Shown: one piece after another, positions 45,861-58,100 of the stretch
How positions within the stretch are numbered: the first letter of the stretch is position 1
Layout: the number at the start of each line of letters is the position of its first letter
Origin: Eleusine coracana subsp. coracana
Taxonomy: Eukaryota > Streptophyta > Magnoliopsida > Poales > Poaceae
DNA: 64,000 nt
Direction of reading: 5' to 3'
NCBI GenBank assembly: GCA_032690845.1
Contig: CM064421.1
Span: forward strand, 42,584,963-42,648,962
The notes under the pieces: generated by a model
Told to the model about the DNA's origin: nothing
Seen by the model: the letters and a program-made list of their open reading frames with translations, nothing else
Databases searched by the model: none
Translations under genes and position numbers: made by a program

Positions 45861-48794
45861 ATGGGGGAGGGTTCTGAGAGGCGGGCCGCCGCGCCGCAAA
45901 ACCCTAGCCTCGATGAGGAGGATGAGGAGGCGCGTCGGGTCAAGGAGGAGGTCGCCGACGATCTCAACGGCGACCCTGCGGAGGAGGAGGAGGACGACGA
46001 GGAGGTGATTGTGGAGGATGATGATGATGAGGCGGCGGTTGCCTCCGACGACGACCAGGGGGACGACAGCTTCGTCCCGCGCACGCTGGAGGAGGCCCTC
46101 GTCCCGCGGGTGGGCATGGTCTTCGACTCCGTGGACGAAGCCTTCGCGCTCTACAAGGCCTACGCCTACCGCACAGGGTTCCACGCCGTGCGCCGCACCT
46201 GCCACAACTATGAGGGGCTCCGCTACCGGTCCACCTTTACCTGCACCTATGGCGGTAAGGCCCGGGCTGACACCACCCCTTCTGACGGCCCAGCCACCCG
46301 TTACCCACTGCGCAGCAAGCGTGGGGCAGCTGCCCAGGAGAAGAAGTCTCGGCGTGGCGCTGCCGAGAAGACAGGATGCAAGGCGATGCTTATCATCCGT
46401 GACAAGCGAGTGGATGACAAGTGGAAGGTGGAGTCTGTGGACTTGGAGCACAACCATCCTTGCACCCCTGATATGGTGAGGTTCTTGAAGGCCTATAGGG
46501 AGATGCCAGAGTCTGCCAAGAAGAAGGCCAAGATTACCGATGAGATGGATGAGACGGTGGAAAAGTCGTTGAGTGAGATTGCGGAGACCAGGAAGTTCCC
46601 AACACGGCCCAAGAGAGGTGCTACTGGTGGAGCTATTGTTGGAAGCCAGAGATTTAGTAGGATTGAGAGTTATGTGCAGCGGTTTGGGGAGGAGGATCTC
46701 ATTGCACTCAAGAAGTTTATTGAAACCATGCAGCACGAGAAACCAAACTTCATCCACAGCTGGGATCTTGATCAGGAAAGTCGTGTGAAGAATTTCTTCT
46801 GGACGGATTCGAGGGCCCAGGCACAATATCGTTACTTTGGTGATGTCATTACATTTGATGCGATGTATTTACAACACTCTCGTGCTGGCCTCCCATTAGC
46901 CACAATTCTTGGGGTGAACAACCACGGCCACCTTGTGCTACTTGGCTGTGGTCTGCTCTCTAGTGACAGCAAGGAGAACTATGTTTGGTTGCTGAAGAGA
47001 TGGTTGAGCTGTATGAATGGCAAGCCGCCAGAGGCGATCATCACTAGCTATTCAGATGTCATTGCAGAGGCTGTGGCTGAAGTGTTTCCAAATGCAAGGC
47101 ACCGTTTCTGCTTTTGGCATATCTTGAAGAAACTCCTAGAGAATGTGGGGCGTACACAAGAGAAAGAGGCAATTTCCTCAAGATTCAAGGAGGTTGTTTA
47201 TGATAGTGTCACTCTTACGGACTTTGAGAAAGAGTGGGGAGCGATGATTGATCAGTACAAGCTCAAAGACAATGAGTGGTTCTCCACTTTGTACAATTGC
47301 CGTAAACAGTGGGCCCCTGGGTATGTCAATCATTCATTCTGGGCTGGTACTTCTGCTATCAGGAAGGTTGACAAACCAGATCCGTACTTTGATGGTGTTG
47401 TAACAATTAAAACTACCCTACCAGTTTTCCTTGAGCAGTATGAGACTACTCTGAAAGGGAAGTTGGAAAGGGAGGCATATGATGATCTGCGCTCATATTA
47501 TTCTAGACTCACTTTGCTATCGGGATTGCCCTTTGAAGAACAACTTGTGGAGCTCTACACGGTAACCATGTTTCAGGCGTTCCAAGATGAGATTAAGCAG
47601 CTGATGCATGTTATATGCAAAGAGGTTGACAAAAGTGGGAATTCAGTCACTTATATGGTCAGCGAGTTAATACAAGGAAAGAAGGTGGACTATACAGTCG
47701 TATACAACAATTCTGACAAGGATGTTTGGTGCATTTGTCGCTCTTTTCCCTCACGGGGCATTCTTTGCAGTCATGCTCTTGCTGTTCTGAAGCAAGAGAA
47801 TGTGCTGACGCTGCCGCCAAAATACATCCTAAACTGCTGGAGAAAGGATTTTAGGATACTTCATTCATCCACAAATGCAAGTAATGTGGAATCAGGTAGA
47901 GAGTTCAGTATTTATGATGACCTCTATGTTCGTGGCCATGAATATTTTGAAGATGTCATTGACATTGGAGTAAGAGAACCTGAGCTGAAGGAGTTTGTGT
48001 TGTCAGCCATGAAGGAAGCAAAGGATCGATTAATTAGACCTGATCACACCCAGCAAGGTGATCAGCGGGTTGATGTAAATATGTCTGTCAGTGGTCCAGT
48101 GTCCACAGATACAAGAGTTGATATGAATATGACATCAAACTCTCCAACCCTGATTCAGGGGAACAGAAGGATTGATCATAATATGACATCAAATTCATCA
48201 GCTTTAGTTCATGGAGATAACATGACATCAAACACTGCAGTGCTGATTCATGGCAACAGAAGAATTGAGATGAACATGGCATCTCCTCACTTGATGCAGA
48301 GGGAAAGAAGAGTTGACATGAATATGGGGTCGCCGCACCTAATACAGGGCGATAGAAGAGTTGATATGAACTTGGCATCCCCCCACTTTATACATAGCGA
48401 CAGAAGAGTTGATATGAACCTGGCATCTCCACATCTGATACCGGGGAACAGGAGGGTGGATATGAATCTGGCATCCTCACATCTCATTCAGGGGGACAGA
48501 AGGGTTGATATGAACATGGCATCCCCTCACCTGATACAAGGCAACACGAGAGTGGATATGAATATGGTATCCACTGCTCAGAATGGGATGCACACTTTCG
48601 ACTTGGTGAATGCAAACCTGGAGAGTGGCTCTCTGCCAATGGCTGCTACAGATTTTATGCAAATGCATCCACACCCACAAGCTTACCATCCAAAGCAGCT
48701 TATTGATTTGAGAAACCAGGTGATGGATCCAAATAAGAGACCAAATATGGAAACCAACACTTATTTTATGGGAGGTAGCATGCATGTTGGGTAG
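45861..48794 (+). CDS. FAR1-related sequence (FRS) protein, domesticated MULE transposase
   Basis: Nuclear transcription regulator of the FHY3/FAR1 family, derived from a Mutator-like transposase. A single coding exon of 977 residues from ATG 45861. Domains: an acidic N terminus (about 20-75, Asp/Glu runs); a FAR1 DNA-binding zinc-finger region from about 85 (ALYKAYAYRTGFHAVRR, then GCKAMLIIRDKR and DLEHNHPC); a MULE transposase core (VITFDAMYL, about 329, to RHRFCFWHILKKL); a SWIM finger WCICRSFPSRGILCSHAL (about 622); and a tail of 16-residue repeats. Where FHY3/FAR1 and active MULEs usually have TDQD in the core, this protein reads ITSYSD, so the second catalytic acid looks displaced or lost. 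The frame stays open upstream to 45333 with ATGs at 45333 and 45375; that sequence is low-complexity and Pro/Ser-rich, so 45861 is preferred. The cognate DNA target is unknown. Confidence 0.9.
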   Translation: MGEGSERRAAAPQNPSLDEEDEEARRVKEEVADDLNGDPAEEEEDDEEVIVEDDDDEAAVASDDDQGDDSFVPRTLEEALVPRVGMVFDSVDEAFALYKAYAYRTGFHAVRRTCHNYEGLRYRSTFTCTYGGKARADTTPSDGPATRYPLRSKRGAAAQEKKSRRGAAEKTGCKAMLIIRDKRVDDKWKVESVDLEHNHPCTPDMVRFLKAYREMPESAKKKAKITDEMDETVEKSLSEIAETRKFPTRPKRGATGGAIVGSQRFSRIESYVQRFGEEDLIALKKFIETMQHEKPNFIHSWDLDQESRVKNFFWTDSRAQAQYRYFGDVITFDAMYLQHSRAGLPLATILGVNNHGHLVLLGCGLLSSDSKENYVWLLKRWLSCMNGKPPEAIITSYSDVIAEAVAEVFPNARHRFCFWHILKKLLENVGRTQEKEAISSRFKEVVYDSVTLTDFEKEWGAMIDQYKLKDNEWFSTLYNCRKQWAPGYVNHSFWAGTSAIRKVDKPDPYFDGVVTIKTTLPVFLEQYETTLKGKLEREAYDDLRSYYSRLTLLSGLPFEEQLVELYTVTMFQAFQDEIKQLMHVICKEVDKSGNSVTYMVSELIQGKKVDYTVVYNNSDKDVWCICRSFPSRGILCSHALAVLKQENVLTLPPKYILNCWRKDFRILHSSTNASNVESGREFSIYDDLYVRGHEYFEDVIDIGVREPELKEFVLSAMKEAKDRLIRPDHTQQGDQRVDVNMSVSGPVSTDTRVDMNMTSNSPTLIQGNRRIDHNMTSNSSALVHGDNMTSNTAVLIHGNRRIEMNMASPHLMQRERRVDMNMGSPHLIQGDRRVDMNLASPHFIHSDRRVDMNLASPHLIPGNRRVDMNLASSHLIQGDRRVDMNMASPHLIQGNTRVDMNMVSTAQNGMHTFDLVNANLESGSLPMAATDFMQMHPHPQAYHPKQLIDLRNQVMDPNKRPNMETNTYFMGGSMHVG
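48058..48570 (+). repeat. 48-bp coding minisatellite in FAR1-related gene
   Basis: About ten units encode variants of RRVDMNMASPHLIQGD. The seven from 48258 are clean and in frame; the first three and one truncated unit are more diverged. Unit length is a multiple of three, so copy-number change keeps the frame. Confidence 0.9.
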
Positions 48795-50148
48795 CTTGAT
48801 TGTGTAGTTTTGTAACCTTTCTGTTGGGAGAGGAGCGTCCCTCCTTATTTCAGATCAACATGTAATCATGTATGTTCTTAGAGCAGTCAGTACAACTAAA
48901 CAACTAGGTTTATGCATTGTAGATCAACTTTTGACTGCTGGGTAGCTTTATTGTATCCTGTTCACTTTTTGGCAGTTGCAGCAGACTTAATGCCATTATT
49001 TTGTGTATATTATAACAAAGGAATGACCTTTCTTATCATCTATCTACCTGCAATTCGGAAACGGAATGCCTAAAGTTGCAGGATTATGCAGGCGTTACTG
49101 GCTTGAGTGAATTGATGATATCCTTCTGCTTACATGCCTATTTTTCATCTTGTTCCGTATGTTGTTTAAGCACATGTTACTGTGAGCGTATGCCACTTAT
49201 GCAGCTTCTAATTTTCGCATGGGAAATGAATGATTAATTTATCAACAATCAACGTTACATTATGGAAACAATCAACATTGTTGTGCAACTTGATATTGTT
49301 ACTGACTTGTTTCTCTTTGCTGATGATGTATTTTTCTGGCCAATTGTTGAGATATCTGGTAAGGGAATTTTTGGCTGTTGCTTGTGTACTAAAAGCTGTA
49401 GGTCATTATTGTTCAGAGATACTACTTACAGGTCTCAGTTATTGTCGGCTCCAGATCATCAGTGGCCATGTCCTGTTATTTCTTCAAAGTAGATGCTGGG
49501 CTTATTTGACCAGCTTGCTATACGAGGTAACATTTAACCAGTTTATATTGACAGACTGCTTTTGAGGAAAGGGAGATATTGGAAGAAGAGCCTAATCAGT
49601 GTTATTTGATATGTGTGGTTTCTAAGGTTTGTGTTCCAACCAACTATTGCCCTCAACTGTTTTATGGTTTGCTAAATCACTGCGGGATGGGATTGTATTG
49701 GTGTGATATATTATGATGCCCTTGACTTGCTGGAAGTTTCACTCTTAAGCTCTTTACAAAGGAGGGGGCAAGAAATGTGATCACGTTTTTGTTTAAGTAT
49801 AACAAAACTGTTCTTTCAACAGACAGTTGTCTCTTGCTGTTAAACTTTGCATGTGTCATTCCACTTGATTGAAATACAAAGTATTCCTTTTTTTTTTCCT
49901 TCTAAAAACTGAATTTCAAAAGCATTGTATAAATGATTAATTTCTTTTCTGGGATGGATAAATTTATCACCTTAACAAGCACAAACCTTCCTAAGCTTAC
50001 CATCTTATATCTTGCACGTAACATTTTTGGGAATATTTATTCCTTTGGACCAGCATTGGAACATTTAATCATTTATTCCTTCTTGCCTAACAGAGAAGGT
50101 TTCACCCTCTCTAACCGATTTCAATTTCTACTAGCTAACATTTACAGG
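48795..50148. other. convergent 3' region between FAR1-related and beta-galactosidase genes
   Basis: Two genes end facing each other across this AT-rich spacer. It probably holds both 3' UTRs. Small open frames on the plus strand (49230-49565) lack any domain. Nothing else seen. Confidence 0.5.
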
Positions 50149-53100
50149 TTATGAACATGCAGCTTCGACGGCAAGGCTTTTTATGACTTCGCTGCATGGC
50201 TCTCCCAAATTCTTTGAGGACACTGGCACACTGCAGCTGCTCACTCCAATGCAGGCCTGCAGAGATTCCAGCAACACGATCAACAACTTTTATATGGGAG
50301 ATAATTAGTCTGACACACTGAGATATGGAAAGTGTGTAGCAGATTGTAGTTACCTCCTGAACAACTGAAAGAGCCTGAGAGCTGCTGCATTCGCCATGGC
50401 TGTAGCTTCCACACGCGCCACTTGGTGTCCCGAAGCTCGCAAACTTGATGCTGCTGATGACTTGGCCTGCTTTTGGGCATTCCAGGCGAAGTGCAGGTCC
50501 AGATCTCTGCATCTTCTGTTGGGGGGAGAACCAGCTGTCGATTTGGGCTGGATGTGCCTCCGACACATGTGCGCACACACTTCCTGTCTGCTTTATTACG
50601 AAGGATATCTTGCCTGGGTCACCACCAAACTGCTCAAAAAGGACAAGATCATTGCTGCCTGCTTGGAGAAACGAACGGGGCATGTGGTACCTGTTTAGGA
50701 GGAGGTAAGAATTTGAACCCTCACAGCTATAATATTTCATGTGCATCATCATAATACACAATCAGAGTGCTCATCAGTGTATTATAATGTGTGGATCAGT
50801 AGTAAAATTTTGAAACTATTTGCCCTACATGTTTCAAAGTTTCAGTACTGATTAATATAGCAGAGTTTCTATCTTTAGTGAAAATTTAATTGCAGTAATA
50901 TCTTAAAGCTACTTGCCCCAGGAAGTGTGTTTGGATCTCCCTTGGACGAGAACATGTGAATTGGGGGATATAATAGAACTGACTCTGTATGTTGGAAAAA
51001 CATAGTAATGAAAATTCTAGAGAGCATAGTCTGGGAGCATTGTGAAATTCTTACAGAGTCTGTGATGGCTGGCCACATTTCTTGAGGCATTTGCTCGAAC
51101 TGTAGGCTCCTCTGTAGTTGCATGAATTTACACAGCCGCTCTGTGGAGCCAGATTTGTTGGCCAGTATCGACCAATGCTCTGTCCGTTCACCCATGCCTC
51201 ACCTTTTCCCATTCCTGTGAAGTCTATGGCAACAGGATCATCACCAGCAGGAGCCGTGAACTTGGTCTGCATTTGAAGCATTGCCGGTAGCACATCAGCC
51301 AAAGGTAACCACCAAGGAAATGCATTAGCCAAAGTGCTGAACAAATAAAACGTTCATTTCTAGTTTTTTTAAGTCTGTGCCACTTGATTTCACAGTTGGA
51401 TCATCATACTGACCTTATACCAGATCAATGGTTGATTGATGGGGTAAGCATTGGCTGAAACCCATTCTGGAGAGGCCTCTGAAGGATCATAAAGGTGCAA
51501 GTCCTCTCCTCTAAGTCCAACCTGAAGTCGCAAAATTAAGATTAAGCAAAGCCAGTATACAGAACTAGGGATGCAAGTCCTCCACTTTTTGGGTCATCGG
51601 GTTGGTCCGCAACTACTCATTGGGTACCCACTCACAACTGCGCCCATAGTTGTGCTGACAGAGCTTAAAACAAAATTTTCCAATACGTCAATCTACTCAG
51701 AAAATATTGTAGACTACCTGGTATGTCCAATCTGCAGAAGACAGATCGAGCGCACCGCTTGGCCCACTGAGCTTTACCGGTCCAGTGATTCCAGCACCTA
51801 CCAAGTCAAAAAATGCACCATAGTTCTGCAGGAGCCAAAGTGGAAGGGAAAATGATAATCGTGTCATAGAAAGGATAGAGTGTAGTATTCAATGTAGCAT
51901 CTTTTTAAAGTGAAGATGAATTACCGACAGCCCAACTGTTGCACTCAAAAGATCTATTTTGTTCTTCCCAGGCACAAATGTAACTGGCTCCTGGAATGAG
52001 ATGAGTGAGCTGCTAGCACTACCTTGATCACTTCCTGGTAAGATTTTCGCTTGTATTAGAGGATCAACATCACAATTCTGCAATATATGAAGTTGTTTGA
52101 GTTATCCTCTCAGCATTACCTGCAAATTTACCATTGATGTAGACCTGAAGAACGTGCCCTAGTGAGTTTACAAGCAGATTGGTCTGGCTGCCATTTAGAT
52201 ATGGTTCATCACCTTTAACGGTGACACTGCACGTTAACAACACAAACTGTGGGTAAAGTTATGCTGTAAAATTACACCTTACAGTTACAGTTACTGTATG
52301 CACAGTACCTTGTTGAGTACCAGAGGAAATCACTGGCATCTGCCGTGGTGTTTATCTGCTCCATCAGTCCAGGTTTTGTCAATGAATTATCCTTTGTGAT
52401 ACCAACGGGCTCTATGGCGTAGCTCCAGCCAGATACTGCTAGTTGTGGTGTGACAAATGAATCATCTGATGTTTCGGTGCTGGATTGCAAGTACCTCATT
52501 TCTGAATTTATAACCTGAGAATTGATCTGCAAATTGTAGCCATGCATATCTGAATCAGGTCCATGGTCCATGTTCTTTCCCGAAAGCAAGGCATATAGAA
52601 TATATAACTGTATATACCTGAGCTGTGTTAAGTACCACATTCTTGCAGTCAGGGAGGATGCTGACGGACCAGGCAGGGAGGTTATATGTCTTGCCATTGA
52701 AGGTGACAGTTTTATCGGATTTACCATCTATGTTGGCGAGGAATGCCGCACAAGCTGAACCAGACTTGTATACGGCCGCCTGAGGAAGGAGAATGAAGGT
52801 ACTGTTATATACGTATCCAGTTTGCTATGTTTATCAAAGATCAAATAGTGAACGACCCATTTTTTGCTTGCTTCAAGAAATGATAACAAAAAACATGAAG
52901 ATGCCTTTATAAAGGTGAGCATACCTCGGTATTCTGACCCAGGGAACTGTATGATGGATCAGTTGCTATGAGTGCTGGCTCACAGAGCTTTATTGCCTTG
53001 TGCACATCCCTCAAGTGACCCCACTTTGGTTGCTTGACTAGTCCTGGATCACATATTCATATTGAGAAGGGGACTGTTACGTCATTGAGATCGCCTTTGA

Positions 53101-55125
53101 AAGAGAGAGGATATCGCATTGATCTCTATAATGCTAAATGTGTGCGACATGCCAATGATCCCCAAACATCAAACTTATCTAGCTATTTCAAGCTGCCTAG
53201 TACTAGTTGTCAGTGCCAAAAACAGGTTCAGTTGCATTTTTGGGCTGAAGATTGTTGAGTAGTTGAAGGAAGCATACGGTCACATGGGCCACATGGCGGC
53301 TCCCGTCCCGGCTTCAAGAGCTGAAACCAAGCCCGGCCAAACAAAAAGCTCCAAGACGGAAAAGGCCTTACCGTACTCGTCTATGGGGGCATCGTAGTCG
53401 TAGCTCGTGGCGATGAAGGGCCCCCCGGTGCTGCGGCCGAAGTTGGTCCCGCCGTGGTACTGCAGTGCGCCGTCAAGATCCAGCAGAGTTAGAAAATGCA
53501 TGAAACAGGACCGGCAGGGAGCATCAATGCAGGCTCTTGATTGCTTCTGCATTTGGTCGGGCAGGCTGGCAAACAGTAGAAGAAAGGAGCACGTTACTAT
53601 ACCATGTAGTAGTTCTGGAAGGTGCCGCCGCGCTGGTAGAATCTTGCGACGGCGAAGGCGAGGTCCTCGACGGGGCGGTAGGGGACTGCGCCGCCGAAGG
53701 AGAGGAACCAGCCGCTCCAGTTCTCTGTCCACAGCCTTGGCTTGGTCGCCGAGTTGGGCGTGAACTGGTCGCAGTAGAAGCCGTTGCAGGTGTTGATCTG
53801 CACGCAATGTCGCAATTCATCTCATTCATTTCATCCATCGATCGATCCACGTACGAAGCGATATACAGGAATAGAAGAGCGAGTGGCCGATCGATCAATG
53901 TAACGTACGATGGGGTCTGGCGCGTCGTCCTGCTGGCACATGACCCACGGCACGCCGGTGTCGAGGGAGACGGCCATTCCGGCGGCCCAGGTCATGTAGG
54001 CCTTCCCGGCGGCGCCGTAGTGGGAGTCGATGTTGCCGTACTCGTTCTCTATCTGGGAGAGGATGATGGGCCCGCCCTGCGACGCGTACAGCCCCGCCCC
54101 CTTCATCGTGTCCACCACCTTGGTCGTGAACCGCTGCATCTCCGCCTTGAACGCCTCGTTGTCGGTGCGGAACTTGATGCCCGGGATGAAGTGCAGCCAG
54201 AGCGGGAAGCCCCTGCGATGACGAGGACGAGCAGGCATCAGAAAATTTATTCCCATTTTCAGCCTGTATTGTCGGGCTCCATAGTGGTGCTGACCCGTAG
54301 TTCCACTCGGCGCAGACGTAGGGGCCGATGCGGAGGTGCACGTAGAGGCCGGCGTCGGCGACGGCCTTGACGAACGCCGCCAGGTCCTTGCGCCCCTCGA
54401 AGTCGTACTGCCATGTCACAACCACCTCTTGCGAATCATGGTAACGTAATAACAGTGTTCTAGAAGCAACAAAAAGATGAATCCTAATAATATAAAGAAG
54501 AATAAAGCGTAGGGTGCAGGGGAAGGCAACACGACACCGCCCTGCTGCTTTGACACATGATGAGTGCCCGGTAGGGCGATGGATGATCATTCATCGGAAA
54601 AAAGTAAAAAAGATATATAGTACTATACAGAGTAGTAGCAACAGTGAGTGAGACATAGGCTGATGCTCTGTTGTTATCTCAATCAAAAAGAAAAGAAAAA
54701 ACGCTGATGATGCTCTGTGAATTGTAGTTACGTGCCTGTCCCCGGACGGGCTCGTGGATGTCCCAGAAGACGTACGTCTCGATGACGTCCAGGCCACCGT
54801 CCTTGGCCTTCTGGATCAGCCCCGGCCACATCTGCACGCAACAATCACCGCCGACGACGACGAGTACTCGCGGGTGTCAGTATGTACCAGAGTCCAGAGC
54901 AGAGAGCTTAACTTACGGAGAAGAACAGGGGGAGAAATGGTGACTGACGTCGGGCGTGCTCCGCGGGTAGTGGATGGAGCCGGAGACGAGCACGCGGCGC
55001 ACGCCGTCGATGACCACCGCGCGGTGGTCGTACGTCACGTTCGCCGCCTGGGAGACGCCGGAGAGGCAGAGCACCAGCATCGCCGCCGCGGCTACTGGAA
55101 GAAGCACCGCGCGCGGCATCGCCAT
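50149..55125 (-). CDS. beta-galactosidase, GH35, secreted, with C-terminal lectin-like domain
   Basis: Apoplastic exo-beta-galactosidase acting on wall galactans and arabinogalactans. Sixteen exons: 55125-54949, 54831-54736, 54407-54295, 54212-53909, 53797-53603, 53459-53372, 53043-52925, 52779-52618, 52526-52309, 52226-52120, 52034-51925, 51825-51718, 51521-51414, 51266-51055, 50690-50354, 50256-50149; 853 residues in frame. Residues 1-27 form a signal peptide ending GVSQA. Then come VTYDHRAVVIDGVRR, SGSIHYPRSTPD, the GH35 signature GGPIILSQIENEYG (acid/base Glu) and TENWSGWF (nucleophile Glu). The C terminus carries a Cys-rich SUEL/Gal-lectin-like domain (RLECPKAGQVISSIKFASFG, GECSSSQALSVVQE). 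The exon 2 donor is best read as GC rather than GT. Family length about 830-860. It resembles rice BGAL6 and its position suggests orthology (from memory). Confidence 0.96.
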
Positions 55126-58100
55126 TGCGGCGGTGGCCCGCAACCGCCGGAGGAGAAGAGGGAACGTGGCGTGGCGTTCGGTGTACTGGCTAAAGCCGCC
55201 AGGCACCGCACGCCCGGTTTGAGTTTGAGGAGGTGGAGTGAGCGAGCGAGCGAGAGGACAGAGGAGCTGAAAGGAGGTGGTGTGGACTGATGAGGAGGAG
55301 TTCCTCGGTGGGGGACGGCACGGGAGGAAAAGAAAAGGAAAGGAAAACCCCTCCGCGCGCGGCTGGCTGTGGCTTATCTTGGACGGAGCGAACGGGCTTG
55401 CGATGCCACGGGACGGAGCGGCGACGATGCTCCCGTAGCGATCGCTTTCCTTTCGGTGTTCTCGTGGATGCGGTGGTGGTGGTGGTGGACTGCTCCTCTC
55501 TGCCGCTGCCTCGCGCGCGCGGTTAATGGGGGAAAAAAAAAAAGGCGGCAGTGGCCAATGGGGTGGGTGGATCTTTCTTGCTTTGTTCTTTCTTGCCGCT
55601 CCACTGCCACTGCCCCGGCGCCTGGGCGCTTGCTGCTACTTGCAAGCAACAGCCAAAGCTCCGCCCAGCATCTGCGCCGGAGACGGAGGAGGTATCAAGC
55701 TAAGGCTGCAAATTGAAAGAGGGTAGCAGGCAGGTACTACTATGTTATGGTTGCGTGATGGTTGGGTGGTACACACGGCGTGGGTGGGGGGCGCTTGCAA
55801 GTAAATGCCACGTCTTTGTTACTCACATCACCGCTGTGACCAATGATGATGCCGCTGCATCTGCATCTGCCGCTTGTGTGTCCTTGGCACTGGCTTCATT
55901 CACCAAGAATAAAGAAAACACAAAGAAAAGATCGAAAGAAACCAAAGGAAAAAGGCTACTCGGTGATCGGTGCCGTCGTGAGTCACCGACAAGGGTCGTG
56001 AGCCGCGACCGACCGGCGCTGCGCCTTTTGTTTATCCTACCATGTTCTTAGCACAGGACGGGGTTGTCGCTTCCCGTCTCGCCTAGCTAGGGATGCGTGC
56101 TGCAGTATACGCTGCCCCGCCACATTTCTGATACTAGGCCTGTACACCGCGGTGCACGATTGTTTCCTACTGCTTACCTTTTGTGATGCCTAACCCACTG
56201 AAACCTGCACGCCTCAGAGTCAAAATGGCACACGCATGTCTTCTCCAAAACAGCCGCCAGCATTGGTGGTGGTTGCAACTCCCAACCAAGCCAAATTTGT
56301 TATACTGACAATGGACATACAATTCCATACGCCTGTCACGCCGCATGCAGAATATATCCTTTGTCTTCCACCCAACTGAAACTAACTTACCAGCTCCACT
56401 CTGAGTTCGTGACGATTACACCGTAACAAGATTGATCGGCTGAATCCGATGAGCGGAAGTTAATGCAGGCCCATCACAAACACGTACACCCAAAAAAATC
56501 TGTCGCGTCAGCTTATGCCGAAACGGATAAAGAACGAAGGCAACGGGTGACGCGGAATGTTCACCTGCAAAACGCTCTGCAGGTGCAGGTGCCGGTGCGG
56601 CGTCACTGTTTAGTTGCCTCGCGCCCCATCCCTGCGCCTGCTGTCAGCTGCGGCGTCCCTGTTCCATTCCACGGCATCCACATCCAAGTTCGCGTCCTGA
56701 CACGCGTAGCGGATGTGCTCTCGCGTGTCCTCCTCCTCATGTGCGTGTGTACGTGTGACCCAGCGCGCGCTCGGCAACGAATAAAACCCGCCTCTCGCTT
56801 GTCCCTCGTGAATCGATCGGTTGATGCGCACGTCGGCAGGCGTTTCGCGTGCCGTGGCTAGCTAGTGCGGCGCAGAGCGAAATCGGAAAGATAGAAGGAC
56901 GCTTTAATTTGTTTGGACCTTTTGCTCGTCGCCAACACATCACGATCTTCTCTTTATTCCCCACTTCTTCGGCTCTCCTCGTATGCGTCTTGGATTGATT
57001 AACCTTGTTAGCACGGACGCTGCGCCTGTGCGTACAAGTTGAGACAAGTGATGTCAGGGACGTGCGTGGTTACTCTCTCTTTGGATCAGCGAGAGTTGTT
57101 GCTTGGAAGGTTTAGCGAGGACGTGCAGAGCTTAGATGTTTATCGGCTCCAAACACTCCCTTTCTATAAGAGTTGCGTTACATCCCGACCTGAATTTTGC
57201 AGCGGACGCCGCGGCGACAAGGCCTGCAAGCGGATCAGCACGGCCACGACGACAGCGAGCGACGCGGCCCAGATGCTTGCAAGATCATTGCAACCTTGGA
57301 GTTTAGCTTAACCATAGGGCGTCACGGCACGGTTCGGTTCAGGTTCAGGGTAACGTTTCCTTGGACCTCGGCGCTTCACGTGACTCCCGGCCGCGCGTCG
57401 AGCTCTAACGGAACAGAACACGGTCGATCGACCGGTCTGAAATGGAGCCTAGTCCTGGATTCTTTACGTGCTCGCTTTTTTTTTTTCCAGTGGGTTTTGC
57501 CGAAAACATCTCGAGCTCTGCTACAGTGCTGCACTACCACTGCCTGATAAGGCCAGGAGTGGCCAGGAAGAGAATCAAAAGGCGTGGCCAGATCACCGAA
57601 GGCGACAGACAGCTTTGGTGGCCATGTACGATATCACAAGCACATAGGAAAAAAGAATGGATAGTGGATGAACGACGATAGACGAGATGGTGTCTGACGT
57701 CGCGTCGTTGCAGATTGCACATACGTTTGTGCCTCCCTCCATCAGTTTCAAGTACTATATCCAGTTTGGGAGTGCACATAACCACTTGATACAAATTAGT
57801 GTCACGCAAACACAAAATCAATGCGTCAAGCCACTGCATTACATATGCTACTGTGCCGAGAAATGCGCATGCAACCTTATCCATATAATATCTCACCAAT
57901 GACACGGATGAAGAATCAAACAGTGACATCCGGCAGCTGCCATCTCTGCGTTTGACGAGTCGAAAGAAGATCCGAGCACAGATCGCAGAGGACCACACTG
58001 ACAAGTGCACGCCCAGGCAGACAGACGTGGTCAGCACAACATGCAGAGATCAAGGGCCACTCCTTTTCGCTTGGATAATGGCGGAGTGATTTGCCCTGGA

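Noticed and set aside
45789..46826. 345-codon minus-strand open frame
   Set aside because: Antisense shadow of the FAR1-related gene, low-complexity and without conserved motifs.
53531..55290. Plus-strand open frames over the beta-galactosidase exons (277 and 178 codons)
   Set aside because: Antisense shadows of GC-rich exons 1 to 5; no recognisable product.
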